A stretch of 45,089 bases of DNA from Pseudomonas sp. BN417 (GCF_029871205.1 NZ_SSOJ01000163.1:1-45089); one strand, 5' to 3'; shown: positions 8,151 through 18,414, numbered from the stretch's first letter. The notes: generated from the sequence alone by a model not told the origin. Program-made: numbers and translations.

Positions 8151-8308
8151 CCTTGGCGGCATGGCGGCGGATGGACGGCCCGTGTCGCCCAGAAAACCGA
8201 CATCCATGCCCGTAGAGGAGGCGTACCCGGACGGCCAAGGTACTTCTCCGACATCTGGTCCCTCGCACGACGTGCCATTGATTAGCCCATGCACCACGCC
8301 CATCCGCT

Positions 8309-8325
8309 GGTGCGCGCGGCGCACC
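8309..8325. repeat. Perfect 7-bp hairpin in a REP-like intergenic sequence downstream of algA
   Basis: GGTGCGC at 8309-8315 and GCGCACC at 8319-8325 form a perfect 7-bp stem with a 3-base loop, 17 bases beyond the algA stop. The surrounding sequence (a GCACCACGCCCAT motif before it and CCTACC after it) resembles short palindromic intergenic repeats common in Pseudomonas. There is no T-run, so a terminator role for the alginate operon is possible but weak. The rest of 8151-8341 shows no gene. Confidence 0.4.
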
Positions 8326-8341
8326 CTACCTGGCCGTGGGT

Positions 8342-9790
8342 TCAGGGCGTGCTGGGGATATCGGGCACTTCGAGGTGTTCCTCGCTGCGACCATAGACGT
8401 CGTCCAGGCGGGTGATGTCGTCCTCGCCGAGGTAGCTGCCGGTCTGCACTTCGATGAGCACCAGCGGAATCTTGCCCGGGTTGGTCAGGCGGTGTACCGA
8501 CGCGATGGGGATATAGGTGGACTGGTTTTCGGTGAGCAGGAACACCTTGTCGTCACAGGTGACCTGGGCGGTGCCGGAAACCACTATCCAGTGTTCGGCA
8601 CGGTGGTGGTGCATCTGCAGCGAGAGCTGGCCGCCGGGATTGACGGTGATGTGCTTGACCTGGAAACGCCCGCCGGTATCGACCGAGTCGTAGGAGCCCC
8701 ACGGCCGGTAGACCTGGCAGTGGTTCTCGGTTTCGCTGCGGCCCAGCGTCTTGAGTTTCTCGACCAGTTGCTTGACCTCCTGCACGCGGTCCTTTCTGGC
8801 GATCATGATGGCGTCCTTGGTTTCCACCACCACGATATCTTCCAGGCCGATCACCGAGACCAGCTTGCCGATGCCATGCACCAGGCAGTTGTGGCTGTCC
8901 TGCAGCACGACGTCGCCCTTGATGACATTGCCGTCGGCATCCTTCTCGTGCACATCCCAGATCGACGCCCAGCAGCCGACGTCGCTCCAGCCGGCTTCCA
9001 ACGGCACCACGCAGGCGCGCGCCGTCTTCTCCATCACTGCGTAGTCGATGGAGTTTTCCGGGCAGTTGGCAAAGGTGGTTTCGTCTATCTCGATGTACTC
9101 GCCGTTATGCCTGCTGTGCTCCAGTGCCTGCTGGCAGGCATCGTGTATCTCGGGGGCGTGCTCCTTCAGTTCCTCGAGGTAGCGGCTGGCCCGGAACAGG
9201 AACATGCCGCTGTTCCAGAAGTAGTCGCCGGACTGGACGAATTCACTGGCGCGTTGCGCATCGGGTTTCTCGACGAACTGGGCGACGCGACTCACCCCAT
9301 CCGGCAATTGCGGGGCGGGTTCGGAGCGAATGTAGCCGTAGCCCGTTTCCGGCCTGCTCGCCGGTACGCCGAACAGCACCATCTCGCCGTTCTCGGCGGC
9401 ACTGCTGGCAAGTGCCACGGCTTGCTGGAAAGCCTCCTGGTCTTCCAGCACATGATCGGAGGGGAGCACCAGCAGCAGTTCGTCGCGGCCGTCATTGATC
9501 AGCTGCATGGCGGCGATGGCCACCGCCGGAGCGGTATTGCGGCCGAAGGGTTCGAGCAGGATCGCCTGGGTGGTGAACTTCAGTTCGGCGAGCTGATCCT
9601 GGACGATGAATCGGTGGTCCTTGTTGCAGACCAGCAAGGGCGCCTGCATGCCTTCGAATGCCAGGCGCTGGAGGGTCTGCTGGAACAGCGTGTGCTCGCC
9701 GGTGAGCACGAGGAATTGCTTGGGGAATTGCCGGCGTGACAGCGGCCAGAGCCTCGAGCCGCAACCACCTGAGAGAATGACGGGAATCAT
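8342..9790 (-). CDS. algA: Mannose-6-phosphate isomerase / mannose-1-phosphate guanylyltransferase AlgA
   Basis: AlgA is a bifunctional cytoplasmic enzyme. Its isomerase activity makes mannose-6-phosphate from fructose-6-phosphate, and its guanylyltransferase activity makes GDP-mannose, the precursor used by AlgD. The 482-aa length fits the type II PMI-GMP family. The N-terminal pyrophosphorylase signature is LSGGCGSRLWPLSRRQFPKQF (residues 6-26, split by the GGxGxRLWP loop). The central part holds the sugar-nucleotide domain with VEKPDAQRASEFVQSGDYFWNSGMF. The C-terminal isomerase cupin contains QMHHHRAEHWIVVSGTAQVT and the ending YLGEDDITRLDDVYGR. It is the last gene of the alginate operon, 48 bases after algF. 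No defect is visible. Confidence 0.96.
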   Translation of the reverse strand: MIPVILSGGCGSRLWPLSRRQFPKQFLVLTGEHTLFQQTLQRLAFEGMQAPLLVCNKDHRFIVQDQLAELKFTTQAILLEPFGRNTAPAVAIAAMQLINDGRDELLLVLPSDHVLEDQEAFQQAVALASSAAENGEMVLFGVPASRPETGYGYIRSEPAPQLPDGVSRVAQFVEKPDAQRASEFVQSGDYFWNSGMFLFRASRYLEELKEHAPEIHDACQQALEHSRHNGEYIEIDETTFANCPENSIDYAVMEKTARACVVPLEAGWSDVGCWASIWDVHEKDADGNVIKGDVVLQDSHNCLVHGIGKLVSVIGLEDIVVVETKDAIMIARKDRVQEVKQLVEKLKTLGRSETENHCQVYRPWGSYDSVDTGGRFQVKHITVNPGGQLSLQMHHHRAEHWIVVSGTAQVTCDDKVFLLTENQSTYIPIASVHRLTNPGKIPLVLIEVQTGSYLGEDDITRLDDVYGRSEEHLEVPDIPSTP

Positions 9791-9838
9791 GCTGTTTCTC
9801 CTACTGTGATCTTGAAGCTGCTGCGCGACATAGGCGCT

Positions 9839-10498
9839 TCATTCATTGGCCAGCGGACGCTTGACCCAGACCGGTGCGAGCTTGCCGCCGCTGCTGGTGA
9901 CGTACAGGCACACGACCTCGCCGCGATTGAGGGAGACCGGCTTCAGGTCGCTGACTTTCCGGTTGCCGGCGAACAGCGCCAGGTTGACCTTGACCGGGTT
10001 GATCTCGCGGTCGCCATAACTCTGCGGCGCGACGTTCTCCACCACTGGGGTCTTGCCGTCGGCGGTTTTCAGGCTGAGCGACGTATCGCTGAGGTTCTGC
10101 ACCCGCACCAAGGCCTTCTGCCTGTTCCGGTACGGCTTCTCTTCCACCAGCCTGGGCTGGCCGGTGGGCAGGTTGACCAGGGTGTAGTAGCGGCCCGCGC
10201 CGAGTTTTACCGGCAGGCTCTGGCTGCCGACCTGGGCGCTGTAGTTCCCGCCGGGGAGGAAGCTGAAGTCGGTGCTGGCCAGTGGGCCGACATCCTCGAG
10301 GCTGGCGCTGCCGACATTGGCGCTGACCTCCTGGTTGCTGGCGTTGTACAGGCGCACGAAGGTCGAACCCTTGGGCGCGGCGGGGCCGTAGAGGGCGGCG
10401 TCGTCGGCCTGGGCCTGCCAGGTGAACAGGCTGGCGAGCAGCAGGGCGCCGGTGGCGATCAGGGATTGTCGCGAACGAGGGTGGGGCATGGGTTTCAT
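9839..10498 (-). CDS. algF: Alginate O-acetylation accessory protein AlgF
   Basis: AlgF is a small periplasmic protein required in P. aeruginosa, together with AlgI and AlgJ, for adding O-acetyl groups to mannuronate residues. The open frame extends upstream into algJ/algI, but the ATG at 10498 gives 219 aa with a GAGGAG ribosome-binding site and a clear Sec signal peptide (MKPMPHPRSRQSLIATGALL, then hydrophobic, ending AQA before DDAALYGPAAPKGSTFVRLYN). The body is a predicted beta-rich domain ending APVWVKRPLANE. It appears intact although the neighbouring algI-algJ genes are collapsed, so it probably has no acetylation machinery to serve. Confidence 0.92.
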   Translation of the reverse strand: MKPMPHPRSRQSLIATGALLLASLFTWQAQADDAALYGPAAPKGSTFVRLYNASNQEVSANVGSASLEDVGPLASTDFSFLPGGNYSAQVGSQSLPVKLGAGRYYTLVNLPTGQPRLVEEKPYRNRQKALVRVQNLSDTSLSLKTADGKTPVVENVAPQSYGDREINPVKVNLALFAGNRKVSDLKPVSLNRGEVVCLYVTSSGGKLAPVWVKRPLANE

Positions 10499-10524
10499 GG
10501 TCGGTTGCTCCTCGAGGGGCCGAA

Positions 10525-11178
10525 TCAATCGGCCTGGGTAGCCAGACTTCGTCCTGCCGCGCCATTGGCCTCGAGTTGGTCGATCCAGGCCGGATCGAAC
10601 TGGCTGAGGTCGGGGGCCATCGGTAGATAGCGTTCGGGGAATTCCCAGATCACCAGTTGTGGCGGGGAGTCCCTGAACGCGTCGGTTTGCAGGTACTTGA
10701 GCATCGGCAGCAGCGGGCGCTGCAGCGTGGCGGACCAGGCGACCAGGCGTCCCGCAGGGAGCATGGCCGCGCCGGCGGGCTCGTCGGCCGCCGCCTTCGG
10801 TGCGGCATGGGCGAGCGGCCTGGTATGGAAGTCGTGCAGACCAAAGAAGGCGAGGCTGGCATAGGCAATGACCAGGGTGGCGACCTGCAGGCTTTCCGAG
10901 CGGAACAGCACCCAGCCAAGGATCACCACCAGGAAGGTAACGACCCACTTCAACGGGCTGAAACGCAGCGGGGCGGCGTCGACGCCAAGGGCGCCTTCCA
11001 TCGCCAGCCAGAATCCGTGCCAGGCACCCCAGAGCACGAAGGTGAAGTTGGCGCCGTGCCACAGGCCGCCGAGCAACATGGTCAGCAGCAGGTTGCGATA
11101 GCGTGCCCCGCACAGGTAGTACAAGCCGAGAAAGGTCGGCAGGAACAGAAACAGGAACACGTTGGATGAAAACACCAT
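10525..11178 (-). pseudogene. algI'-'algJ: In-frame AlgI-AlgJ fusion produced by three internal deletions
   Basis: The reading frame begins with a normal AlgI start (MVFSSNVFLFLFLPTFLGLYYL), good ribosome-binding site GGAGGAAA included, but is only 217 codons. At residues 27-32 (YRNLLL) it jumps to the AlgI MBOAT region TMLLGGLWHGANFTFVLWGAWH, which lies some 300 residues further on in normal AlgI. Near residues 97-100 (LQVA) it jumps again to the AlgI C-terminal TLVIAYASLAFFG part. Near residues 156-160 (LLPML) it passes into the AlgJ C-terminus, KYLQTDAFRDSPPQLVIWEFPERYLP, and ends where AlgJ ends. The AlgI His in GGLWHGA remains, but most membrane segments, the AlgJ Asp-x-His pair and the AlgJ Ser are gone. 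Intact AlgI is about 520 aa and AlgJ about 390. I infer loss of alginate acetyl transfer. Confidence 0.88.
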
Positions 11179-11288
11179 CCGCGTTTCCTCCATTGAAGAA
11201 CTGTCAGGGCCAAGCGGCCCACCCGTTCCTCCCCTGGTGTTGCAAGGTCTTTCGCCCGCCGCCTCTTGGCACGATCGGGGTGTTGCAT

Positions 11289-11306
11289 CACCCCGTGCAT
11301 GGGGTG
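11289..11306. repeat. Short palindrome between algL and the algI fusion
   Basis: CACCCC at 11289-11294 and GGGGTG at 11301-11306 pair across the 6-base loop GTGCAT. It lies in the 193-base algL-algI gap, the widest spacing inside the operon. It could be an mRNA processing or attenuation hairpin; no function is shown by sequence. Confidence 0.35.
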
Positions 11307-11371
11307 GGAAGGCGCTCTGCGTCGCCGTGAAGCTCGTTTGTGCGATGCGCCCGCCGTGCGCACCGCCCGTG

Positions 11372-12478
11372 TCAGCCCTTCTTCGCCGCCGCTGGATCGA
11401 ACAATCGGGTCAGGTCACCGCCGAGGCGGAAGTTCCTGAATGGCTGCATCGACTGCTTCCACTTCAGCGTTTCAGCACTGCAGCGGTAGAGCGTGCAGTA
11501 GGGTTCCAGCCAGGCGAACTTGCCGTCTTCCTTCAGCTCGGACATGGACTGGCGCTTGCCGGCCTTGTCGGCGAAGTCGTCCGGATCCTCGATACCTTGC
11601 AGCACCCGCTCGGCCAGGCGGCGCAGCGCCGCATTGTGGTCTTCGCGCAAGTCGACGCCGTTGGCCTGGGCGAAGGCGGCGATCATCGCCAGGGGCGCCA
11701 GGCTGTAGTTGTGGTAGGCGAGGGCGCGCTGCTCGCGCCTGAGTTCGTTGGGCAGGAAGCCGTCCCGGTCCACCTGGCCGGTGGCCACGCGGAATTGCGC
11801 CACCGACCAGTCGAAGAAGTCGCTGCGATTGGTCGCCACGGCGGTGGCCATCACCGACCAGGCGGCCCAGTAGGAGTGGTTGTTGATCTCCTTCAGCGGC
11901 AGGTCGCTCCAGTCCTTGATCGTCTGCTCCGCCAGTTTGACGAACCAGGACTCGATCAGCTGGCTCTGCCGGGCGTAGGGTGCAAGAGGCTGCGACCTGG
12001 AGAACTTCAGCCGCAGCCAGGCCGCAGACAGGCTGCCCAGGGCCCATTTGCGCATCGACTTGCCGGTGTGATTGAAGTCGGTGGACAGCAAGGCGTTGGC
12101 CTGGGCCCAATCACCGAGCCATTGCAGGGTGCATTGCAGGCTCTGGGCTTGGCCATCGCGCATGTAGCGCATCACTTGCTTGTTGACCCCGCGCTCGAGG
12201 TCGTTGATGGCCTTGGTCTTGGCGCGGAACTCCTGCTCGGCCTCGCGATTGAGGGTCGCGCGCGCCTGGTCCGAACCCTCGTACTTGCTGCGGAATACCA
12301 GGGCCTCGGTATAGGGCTCAGGCGTCGTCAGCGTGCAGTCCTGCGGGTCGCCCTTCCTGTCCCGCTCGACCGCTGCGTAATAGCCGGGCGGCGGCACCAG
12401 TCCGGCACCTTGCACAGTGCCGCTGGCAAGCAGGGCGCATGCCAGAAGGCAGGGCAGCAGACGTTGCGCGCGCATCAT
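11372..12478 (-). CDS. algL: Periplasmic alginate lyase AlgL
   Basis: AlgL is a PL5 poly-mannuronate lyase that clears misrouted alginate from the periplasm during export. The ATG at 12478 gives 368 aa with a Sec signal peptide ([19 protein letters not shown]) and GAGGA upstream; the open frame runs 16 codons further but without a ribosome site. The catalytic motif [15 protein letters not shown] is present (His about residue 201, corresponding to His202 of P. aeruginosa). The conserved [17 protein letters not shown] helix and [30 protein letters not shown]-terminus are also seen. The gene starts 7 bases after algX ends. No damage is visible, so lyase activity is expected. Confidence 0.95.
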   Translation of the reverse strand: MMRAQRLLPCLLACALLASGTVQGAGLVPPPGYYAAVERDRKGDPQDCTLTTPEPYTEALVFRSKYEGSDQARATLNREAEQEFRAKTKAINDLERGVNKQVMRYMRDGQAQSLQCTLQWLGDWAQANALLSTDFNHTGKSMRKWALGSLSAAWLRLKFSRSQPLAPYARQSQLIESWFVKLAEQTIKDWSDLPLKEINNHSYWAAWSVMATAVATNRSDFFDWSVAQFRVATGQVDRDGFLPNELRREQRALAYHNYSLAPLAMIAAFAQANGVDLREDHNAALRRLAERVLQGIEDPDDFADKAGKRQSMSELKEDGKFAWLEPYCTLYRCSAETLKWKQSMQPFRNFRLGGDLTRLFDPAAAKKG

Positions 12479-12485
12479 GTGGTCC

Positions 12486-13904
12486 TCACGGCTCGCTCTG
12501 GGCCGTCTGCTGTGCGGGTGCGGCAAAACGGTTGCGCTGGCACACCTTGACCTCGACAGCGAGCGGCTTGCTGCCCACTGGCGGTCCTTGCAACTCGAGG
12601 GAAAGCAGGATCAGATCGGCCCAGTCCTGGTCCGAGCGCAACTCGAAGGCGAAGCGGCCATCGGTCTCGCTGGATGCGGGTTTCTCGATCTTCAGCGTCT
12701 CGCGCCGGCCGTTGAGGTGCCAAAGGGAGGCTTGCAGGGTCTTCACCGAGGTATCGGCGAAGCGGATGTCCACCTGGTACTGGCCGTTACGTACATTCTT
12801 CAGGCCGTCCTGGCCGTTGACCAACACCTCGTTGCTGCCTGGACGCAACCGGGTCTTTGCCGAAAGTATCGCCGGCTTGCCGACACAGCCGTTGTCGAGC
12901 ATGGCGAAGATCTGCCGGTAGATGGTTTCCTGGTCCAGCCGGTAGAGCGGTGAGAGTTCCCAGATCAGGATCTTCGGCGGGCTGTTCAGGAACTCCTGAC
13001 TGCCGAGCAACTGCAACAAGGCCTCTTCCAGGCCCCCACCGGGCAAGGCTGCATTGAACACGTCGGCGCCCAGGTGTTCGGCGAGGAAGCCGGCGAAGTT
13101 GTAGTTCGGCCCGCTATGGCTGGTGCCGACCAGGACTATCTGCGGGTTGCCGGTGTCGCCGAACAGCTCGTCGCCGCCGCTCGCATCCTTCGGCTCGGTG
13201 GCGAACTGGTCCGTGTATTCGGTGGCATAGCTGGTGCCGCACAGCTGCCCGGCAACCTTGTGCAGGGTGCCTTTCTTGCCCATGCGGCCAGTCACCTTGC
13301 TGACGTACTCGCGTTTCGGGATGCCCTGGTAGACCGGCAACCGCTTGATCGTCTCGGCCACCAGCCTGGCTGTGCGATCCGCGCCGTATGGGGTCCAGTG
13401 CTGGTCGCCGCGGAAGTAGAAGGCATGCTCCTCATGCTCGCCGGCCAACTGCGAAAGATCCGGCACGGCGAACCCCATCCGCTTGAAGCGGCCGAGCATG
13501 GCCTGGTAGTTGGTCAGTGCCCGTTGATAGTCGAAGCTGGCCATCTGTGCGGGGTTGAGCTTGTCCCGGTTTACCAGGCCGCGGGTCGGTTGATAGACCA
13601 GTACCAGCTCGATGCCCTTGCTCTGGAAGGCGTCGTGCAAGCGTTGAAGCCGACGGTAGCCGGCCGGCGAGGTATCGAACTCGGTGCGCAGGTCTTCGCG
13701 GGTGCGGAATAGCCAGTCGCCCTGGGCCTGCACCAGGGTGATGAAGTTCTTCTGGTAATTGGTGGTGTACCGGCTGGCGTCATGTGCCGCCGGGCACAGG
13801 CTGCAACAGGGCGTGGCCTGATAGACCGGGCCTTCTGCCTGTACGGCGCTGGCGGCTAGCATCGTCAGGGCCAGTGGCAGGTATGACAGTTGACTTGCGT
13901 TCAT
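12486..13904 (-). CDS. algX: Alginate export and O-acetylation protein AlgX
   Basis: AlgX is a periplasmic scaffold component that binds alginate and transfers acetyl groups to the polymer. The ATG at 13904 (472 aa) gives a signal peptide [13 protein letters not shown] and is preceded by GAGGTG. The N-terminal SGNH-like domain keeps the catalytic set: Asp167 and His169 in [12 protein letters not shown] and Ser262 in [12 protein letters not shown], matching P. aeruginosa Asp174/His176/Ser269 with a constant offset. The C-terminal carbohydrate-binding module spans about residues 350-472. It starts 10 bases after algG. AlgX is also needed for polymer production itself, which may explain why it remains intact while algI and algJ are lost. 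Confidence 0.95.
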   Translation of the reverse strand: MNASQLSYLPLALTMLAASAVQAEGPVYQATPCCSLCPAAHDASRYTTNYQKNFITLVQAQGDWLFRTREDLRTEFDTSPAGYRRLQRLHDAFQSKGIELVLVYQPTRGLVNRDKLNPAQMASFDYQRALTNYQAMLGRFKRMGFAVPDLSQLAGEHEEHAFYFRGDQHWTPYGADRTARLVAETIKRLPVYQGIPKREYVSKVTGRMGKKGTLHKVAGQLCGTSYATEYTDQFATEPKDASGGDELFGDTGNPQIVLVGTSHSGPNYNFAGFLAEHLGADVFNAALPGGGLEEALLQLLGSQEFLNSPPKILIWELSPLYRLDQETIYRQIFAMLDNGCVGKPAILSAKTRLRPGSNEVLVNGQDGLKNVRNGQYQVDIRFADTSVKTLQASLWHLNGRRETLKIEKPASSETDGRFAFELRSDQDWADLILLSLELQGPPVGSKPLAVEVKVCQRNRFAAPAQQTAQSEP

Positions 13905-13914
13905 GAGGGTCACC

Positions 13915-15480
13915 TCAGTCCTGAAGTCCCGCCTGGCTTTCCACCAGGGCGATTCGCACGGCTTTGCGCTGGCGCACCAGCAGATCGAGGATTTCGTCCT
14001 GGCGCTCACCCAGGATGCCGCTGAGGCTGATACCCGAGGATTTTCCCGGCAGCGCCATGTCCACCCGGTACAACTCGATGGAAAGCGGCGAATCGATCGT
14101 CAGCGGGGTGCTGCCGTTGCCGGACAGCTGACCGCCGACCAGGGTTATCGACACCTTGGTGTCGTAGGGGTCGAGCTTGGGGTTGCGGCGTTTATCAGAG
14201 AGCTTCCTGGTGTGCCCATAGACGCCGCTCAAACCGTTGCCGACGACGAAGTTTTCGTACAGTCGGATGTTCACGCTATTGCGCAGGCGGATGCCGTGGC
14301 GGGCATTGCCGATTACCCGGTTGCCCCAGAACAGGTTGTTCGAGCTTTCGTAAAGGGTGATGCCATCGGCCCGGTTGTCGTACACCTCGTTGTAGGCCAC
14401 CAGGTTGTTGACGCTGTTACGGTCGAGAACGATGCCGGAAAGGTGGTTGTCGTGGATCTGGTTGTTGAAGATCCAGCTGTCGTCGACTTCCCTGGAAATG
14501 ATGATGCCGTGCTTCTCGCGGGTCCCGCGCACGGTGTTGTTGGCGATGATCAACCGCTGCGAGCGGTCGTGCGGGTCGATGCCATAGACCTGGCTGTCGC
14601 GGAAGGTGTTGCCCTTGAGCACCACATCCCGGGCTTCGTAGCAGTAGAAACCGAACCAGAGGTCGGCGAACTCCGAATCGATCAGCCAGCCCATGGGCGC
14701 AGGGCGCCGCAGGCGTTTATTGATATCCGGCGTGTGCTGCGACAGCGACATGCCATAGGACTTGTTGCTGTTGTAACCGAGGCTACCGAGGAAACTCTTG
14801 ACTATGTAGGTCTCGGTGCCGCCCCAGGACAGCAGGAAGGGGCGGAACTCCCCGGGCTTGCGCAGGCCCGCAGCGGCATTCTCCGCTTCGCGCCAGCCGA
14901 TGACCTTGCTGTCGGTAATGAACAGCTTGCCGTCGTTGATCAGGAAGGCGCCGCGCTCCTGCGACAGACGCAGGGTCTGGCGGTCGATGTGCAGGGTCGC
15001 GCCGCGGGCCACGACTATTGGCAACCGCGCCAGGTAGATGCCCTCGGCGCTGACGCTGAAATGCTGCTTGGGCAACTTTTTCGCCAGTGTGGCGAGGTCG
15101 ACGTAGCCGCCTTCGATGAAAATGGCCTGCGGCATGCCGCGCTGGCGCCTGACCCACTCGGCCAGGCGGTTGTTGCCGCCAACGAATTGCTTCAGCGTGT
15201 CCTGCTGCAGCATGCGCCGCAGCGTCACCTGGCCGGGTTCGCCACGCGGGATCCTGGCTTGCACCGCGGCAGCGGTGTAGCCCGACATGTCCGGCAGCTT
15301 GGGCTCGGCCAGGGTCAGCGATTCGACCGGCACACTGGTGACGGTATAGTTCCTGGCCTTGGGAACCTCCTTGGTGTCCACCAGCGGCACGCTCGGTTGT
15401 CCTGCCAGCGCACTGCCGGTCAGCAGTGCACCAATCAGCAGGACGACGAGGGAGCGAGTTGCGCACCACCGGTTGAACAT
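13915..15480 (-). CDS. algG: Periplasmic mannuronan C-5-epimerase AlgG
   Basis: AlgG converts some D-mannuronate residues to L-guluronate in the nascent chain and guides the polymer through the periplasm. The protein is 521 aa, with signal peptide SLVVLLIGALLTGSALAG and an AGAGGAGGA site before ATG 15480. The C-terminal two thirds form a right-handed beta-helix with repeats such as NTFRDSQVYGIDPHDRSQRL, NNQIHDNHLSGIVLDRNS and NEVYDNRADGITLYESSNN. The catalytic DPHDRS motif is at residues 302-307. It is unrelated in mechanism of secretion to the calcium-type epimerase at 37.9 kb, which acts outside the cell. It starts 21 bases after algE ends. Confidence 0.96.
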   Translation of the reverse strand: MFNRWCATRSLVVLLIGALLTGSALAGQPSVPLVDTKEVPKARNYTVTSVPVESLTLAEPKLPDMSGYTAAAVQARIPRGEPGQVTLRRMLQQDTLKQFVGGNNRLAEWVRRQRGMPQAIFIEGGYVDLATLAKKLPKQHFSVSAEGIYLARLPIVVARGATLHIDRQTLRLSQERGAFLINDGKLFITDSKVIGWREAENAAAGLRKPGEFRPFLLSWGGTETYIVKSFLGSLGYNSNKSYGMSLSQHTPDINKRLRRPAPMGWLIDSEFADLWFGFYCYEARDVVLKGNTFRDSQVYGIDPHDRSQRLIIANNTVRGTREKHGIIISREVDDSWIFNNQIHDNHLSGIVLDRNSVNNLVAYNEVYDNRADGITLYESSNNLFWGNRVIGNARHGIRLRNSVNIRLYENFVVGNGLSGVYGHTRKLSDKRRNPKLDPYDTKVSITLVGGQLSGNGSTPLTIDSPLSIELYRVDMALPGKSSGISLSGILGERQDEILDLLVRQRKAVRIALVESQAGLQD

Positions 15481-15501
15481 CGTTACGGTCCTCCTCTGGG
15501 G

Positions 15502-16956
15502 TCAGAAACGCCAGATCACATCGACGATGGCGCGGTGCATGTTCGAGTCGACGCCACTGCCATAGGCATCGCCCGAAAGGAACAGGCCGCCACGAAAGCG
15601 CACCAGCGCAGAGGGTTCGTCGATCGCCTGGCTCATGGAGGCCGGCAGCAGGCCCTCCTTGAAGTACCGGGTGAGCACCAGGTCGACTTCCTGACCGATG
15701 TCCTTGTCGTCCTCGACCAGGGCGGCGTTGACGCCGCTGTCGCCGAGTGGCTGGTCGCCGTCGACGCGCCAGAAGCGGTGGTAGACCAGGCTGGCGTCAT
15801 ACTCATCGCGCAGCTGCCAGGAGCCGAACAGGGTGGCCACCTGCAGATTGCTCAATTCGCCACGGAAGGCTTCGCCGAAGCGGTGCACGCGCGAGCGCGT
15901 CCCGGTGAAGCTGTTGCGGTTGCTCTCCAGGCCGGTCTGCTGGAAGTTGTCCTCGCCGTCATCACCGCCGCCGCTGCCACGGGCGTAGGCGATACCGGCC
16001 CGCCAACTCGGGTCGAAGCTCCAGCGCAGGCCGAGGTCGGTGCCCCAGGCGTTGACATTGGCGCTCTCCTCGCCGCTGGCAATGGGCTGGCCGCCGGGCC
16101 CGCTGGTGGTGAGCAACTGGTCGCGGTCGCCATTCAGCCAGATCACGCTGGCCCAGTAGTTCAGTGTCTGCTGATTACGCCAGTCGAACGCGTCGCTGTT
16201 GGCGCTCAAACCGACCCAGGTAAGGTCTCCGGTGGTGTCCTTGTCCAACTGCTCGACCTCTTCGCCGGGGCTGGGCAAGTCGCCGTCGTCGTGGCTGTAG
16301 TGCAGGTTGAGGCCGACCCAGTGGCCGGGCGTCCATTGGGTGGCGATGTCGCCATAGAGGTGCTGACGGTCCTCATCCTCCGGCGCCAGTTCGTCGATAT
16401 CGGTGCGGTACTCGCTGAAGCGTTCGGCCAGGCCGAGATGGGCACGGAGGAGGGTGGTGTCGAACGTCCAGTTCAGGGCTTCGATGTTGGTGTCGCGCCA
16501 GAGGCTGTCGTCGTTGCGCAGGCGCTGGCGACCGAAGCGCAGCTCTTCGCCCGGGTAGGCAGTGAACCCGGAGTAGCCGATCCAGAATTCGCGCATCGCC
16601 AGGTAACTGTCATCGGCCTGGCGGTCGTTGTCATTGTCGCTGACGCTGCTGGAACCCTCGTCCAGGTCGGGGGACTGCAGGGGGTCGGTTTCGATGGTGT
16701 CGGTGGCGGCCACCGCCTGGGCCATGGCGTAGGCGCTCCAGTCACCGCGCTGGAAGTAGGCCCAGGGCCGTACGTCGATACCGATGCCGTTGACGTCGCC
16801 ACCGTCGCGGGTACCAAGGTCGCGGTCGTCCTCGGACTGGGCGGTGATCTTGATGTCGAGCCCGAACGGCTTGTCGTTCATCGCCGCGGCCCATACCGGA
16901 GCGCCGCAGAGTAGTGGAACGGTCAGGCTAACGCGAATCCATTGTTTTCGTTTCAT
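15502..16956 (-). CDS. algE: Outer-membrane alginate porin AlgE
   Basis: AlgE is the 18-stranded outer-membrane barrel through which alginate leaves the cell. The protein is 484 aa with signal peptide [19 protein letters not shown]. Alternating-residue amphipathic strands run throughout (e.g. [28 protein letters not shown] pattern) and the chain ends in VIWRF, the terminal-aromatic Bam signal. Acidic surface loops such as [23 protein letters not shown] are long, as in other AlgE proteins. The start overlaps the algK stop by four bases (ATGA), coupling translation. Not to be confused with the AlgE1-7-type secreted epimerases, one of which lies at 37.9 kb. Confidence 0.95.
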   Translation of the reverse strand: MKRKQWIRVSLTVPLLCGAPVWAAAMNDKPFGLDIKITAQSEDDRDLGTRDGGDVNGIGIDVRPWAYFQRGDWSAYAMAQAVAATDTIETDPLQSPDLDEGSSSVSDNDNDRQADDSYLAMREFWIGYSGFTAYPGEELRFGRQRLRNDDSLWRDTNIEALNWTFDTTLLRAHLGLAERFSEYRTDIDELAPEDEDRQHLYGDIATQWTPGHWVGLNLHYSHDDGDLPSPGEEVEQLDKDTTGDLTWVGLSANSDAFDWRNQQTLNYWASVIWLNGDRDQLLTTSGPGGQPIASGEESANVNAWGTDLGLRWSFDPSWRAGIAYARGSGGGDDGEDNFQQTGLESNRNSFTGTRSRVHRFGEAFRGELSNLQVATLFGSWQLRDEYDASLVYHRFWRVDGDQPLGDSGVNAALVEDDKDIGQEVDLVLTRYFKEGLLPASMSQAIDEPSALVRFRGGLFLSGDAYGSGVDSNMHRAIVDVIWRF

Positions 16957-18380
16957 GGTCTGTTCCGTTGGGGACTAAGTTCGGCGGTGCCGCCGGCGGG
17001 CGGTTCGACACTGGGAACGTCACCGCCGGCAGCAGCACGGAGCATAGTGCTATCACCGCGAAACTGCCGCTCCGCCTGTAGCCGCTTTTGCGCCTCGGCG
17101 CGCTGGGCTGGCGACAACTGTTGCGCCAGTTGCGTGGAATAGGCCGGCGCTTCGGGCTTGCCCGCCTGTACCGCGAGCTGACTGAACATGTAGGCGTTGA
17201 CCAGGTCCGGCTGGATGCCACGGCCCTGACTGAACAGCTGCGCAAGGGCGTAATCGGCGCTGGCGTGGCCGCTGCGGGCGGCACTGAGCAGGTGGTCGAG
17301 GGCCTTGTCCGGATTTACCTCGCCGAGATAGCCGCGGCGGTAGATCTGCCCCAGGTAGTAGTTGGCACTCGGCTCGGTAGCCGCGGCCTTGAGCAGGTGC
17401 TGCTCGGCCTTGGCCGGGTCCTGCGGTACCAGCTTGCCTTCGTAGTAGATCTTGCCCAACAGCAGCTCTGCTCGTGGTTCGCCGGCATCGCTGGCGCGTT
17501 GCAGATAGTCCAGCACCTGCTCGGTATTGTCCTGGTCCGGGGCGTCGTAGAGCAGGCGAGCGAGGCTCACCCAGGCCGCCGGATAGCTCGGCGCGATCGG
17601 TTCCAGCAGCGCCTTGGCGGCCTCGAAATCAGGTTTACCGAGCGCCGGGTCGACCAGCACCTGGGCCACCGAGTCGATCCGTTGCGGTGGCACCCGGCCG
17701 TTCTGGTAGGCAGTTTGCAGTTGAGCGATCAGGGCTTGCTGCTGTTCGCGCTGCCCGCGCTTCTGGTAAACCGTGGCCAATTCGACGTAGCAGGCATCCT
17801 GCACCGTCAGGGCCTCCTTGCAGATGCGTTCGATTTCATCGAGATGCTGGTCGTAGCTGCCCTGGGCCCGGTACAGCAGCACTTGCGCCAGTTCCGCCTG
17901 TGGCTGGCCCTCGGCGCGCCACTGGTTGACCTGCTGCTGCGCATTGACCGTGGGGAAGGTCTGCGGGTGTTGCACATAGAGCAGGGTCAGCGGCAGCGCT
18001 GTGTTCTGCTCGCCGGCGGCCATGGCATCCTTGAGCAGCGTTTCAGCTTCCCGCTGCTCCGCTTCGGTTGCGTCCGGCTTGCTCGCCAGCAGCCGTCCCA
18101 GGCGCGCGGCGGCGCGCGGTGAGGTAGCGGCGGCCTGGCGGTAGGTTGCCTCGGCCTGGCGCCGCTGCTCGGGGTCGCCGGTTTCCAGCTGGATGTCGGC
18201 GAGGCCCACTTGGGCGTCGGCGTAACCGAGGTCGGCGAGCTGGCGATAGTTCTGTTCGGCAGTGGCGGTGTCGCCGCGGGCCATGGCCTCCTGGGCCAGG
18301 CGCTGATCGGGCAGGCCGGTGCAGCCGGCCAGGCCCAGAACGCCTAGGAGCAGGAGAGGGCGTACAGGTATCTCAGCCAC
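16953..18380 (-). CDS. algK: Outer-membrane lipoprotein AlgK (TPR/Sel1 scaffold)
   Basis: AlgK is a TPR-like/Sel1-repeat lipoprotein that places the AlgE porin and links it to AlgX. I place the start at GTG 18380, because GGAGGA lies 8 bases upstream and the product is then 475 aa, the length of P. aeruginosa AlgK; a TTG at 18395 would put the ribosome site inside the gene. The lipobox is LGLAGC with the lipidated Cys at residue about 19. Helical repeats are visible as [73 protein letters not shown] and [27 protein letters not shown]. It overlaps algE by four bases. Confidence 0.94.
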   Translation of the reverse strand: MAEIPVRPLLLLGVLGLAGCTGLPDQRLAQEAMARGDTATAEQNYRQLADLGYADAQVGLADIQLETGDPEQRRQAEATYRQAAATSPRAAARLGRLLASKPDATEAEQREAETLLKDAMAAGEQNTALPLTLLYVQHPQTFPTVNAQQQVNQWRAEGQPQAELAQVLLYRAQGSYDQHLDEIERICKEALTVQDACYVELATVYQKRGQREQQQALIAQLQTAYQNGRVPPQRIDSVAQVLVDPALGKPDFEAAKALLEPIAPSYPAAWVSLARLLYDAPDQDNTEQVLDYLQRASDAGEPRAELLLGKIYYEGKLVPQDPAKAEQHLLKAAATEPSANYYLGQIYRRGYLGEVNPDKALDHLLSAARSGHASADYALAQLFSQGRGIQPDLVNAYMFSQLAVQAGKPEAPAYSTQLAQQLSPAQRAEAQKRLQAERQFRGDSTMLRAAAGGDVPSVEPPAGGTAELSPQRNRP

Positions 18381-18414
18381 GAGCAGGTCCTCCAAAGGGC
18401 CCCAGCGCCTGGAG

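Noticed and set aside
9839..11113. Single long minus-strand frame joining algF to upstream sequence
   Set aside because: Only the part from 10498 has a signal peptide and AlgF similarity; the rest is a shadow frame of the algI-algJ fusion.
13903..16914. Plus-strand frame of 1003 codons opposite algG and algE
   Set aside because: It is the antisense shadow of high-GC genes; the minus strand carries the complete AlgG and AlgE proteins with ribosome sites.
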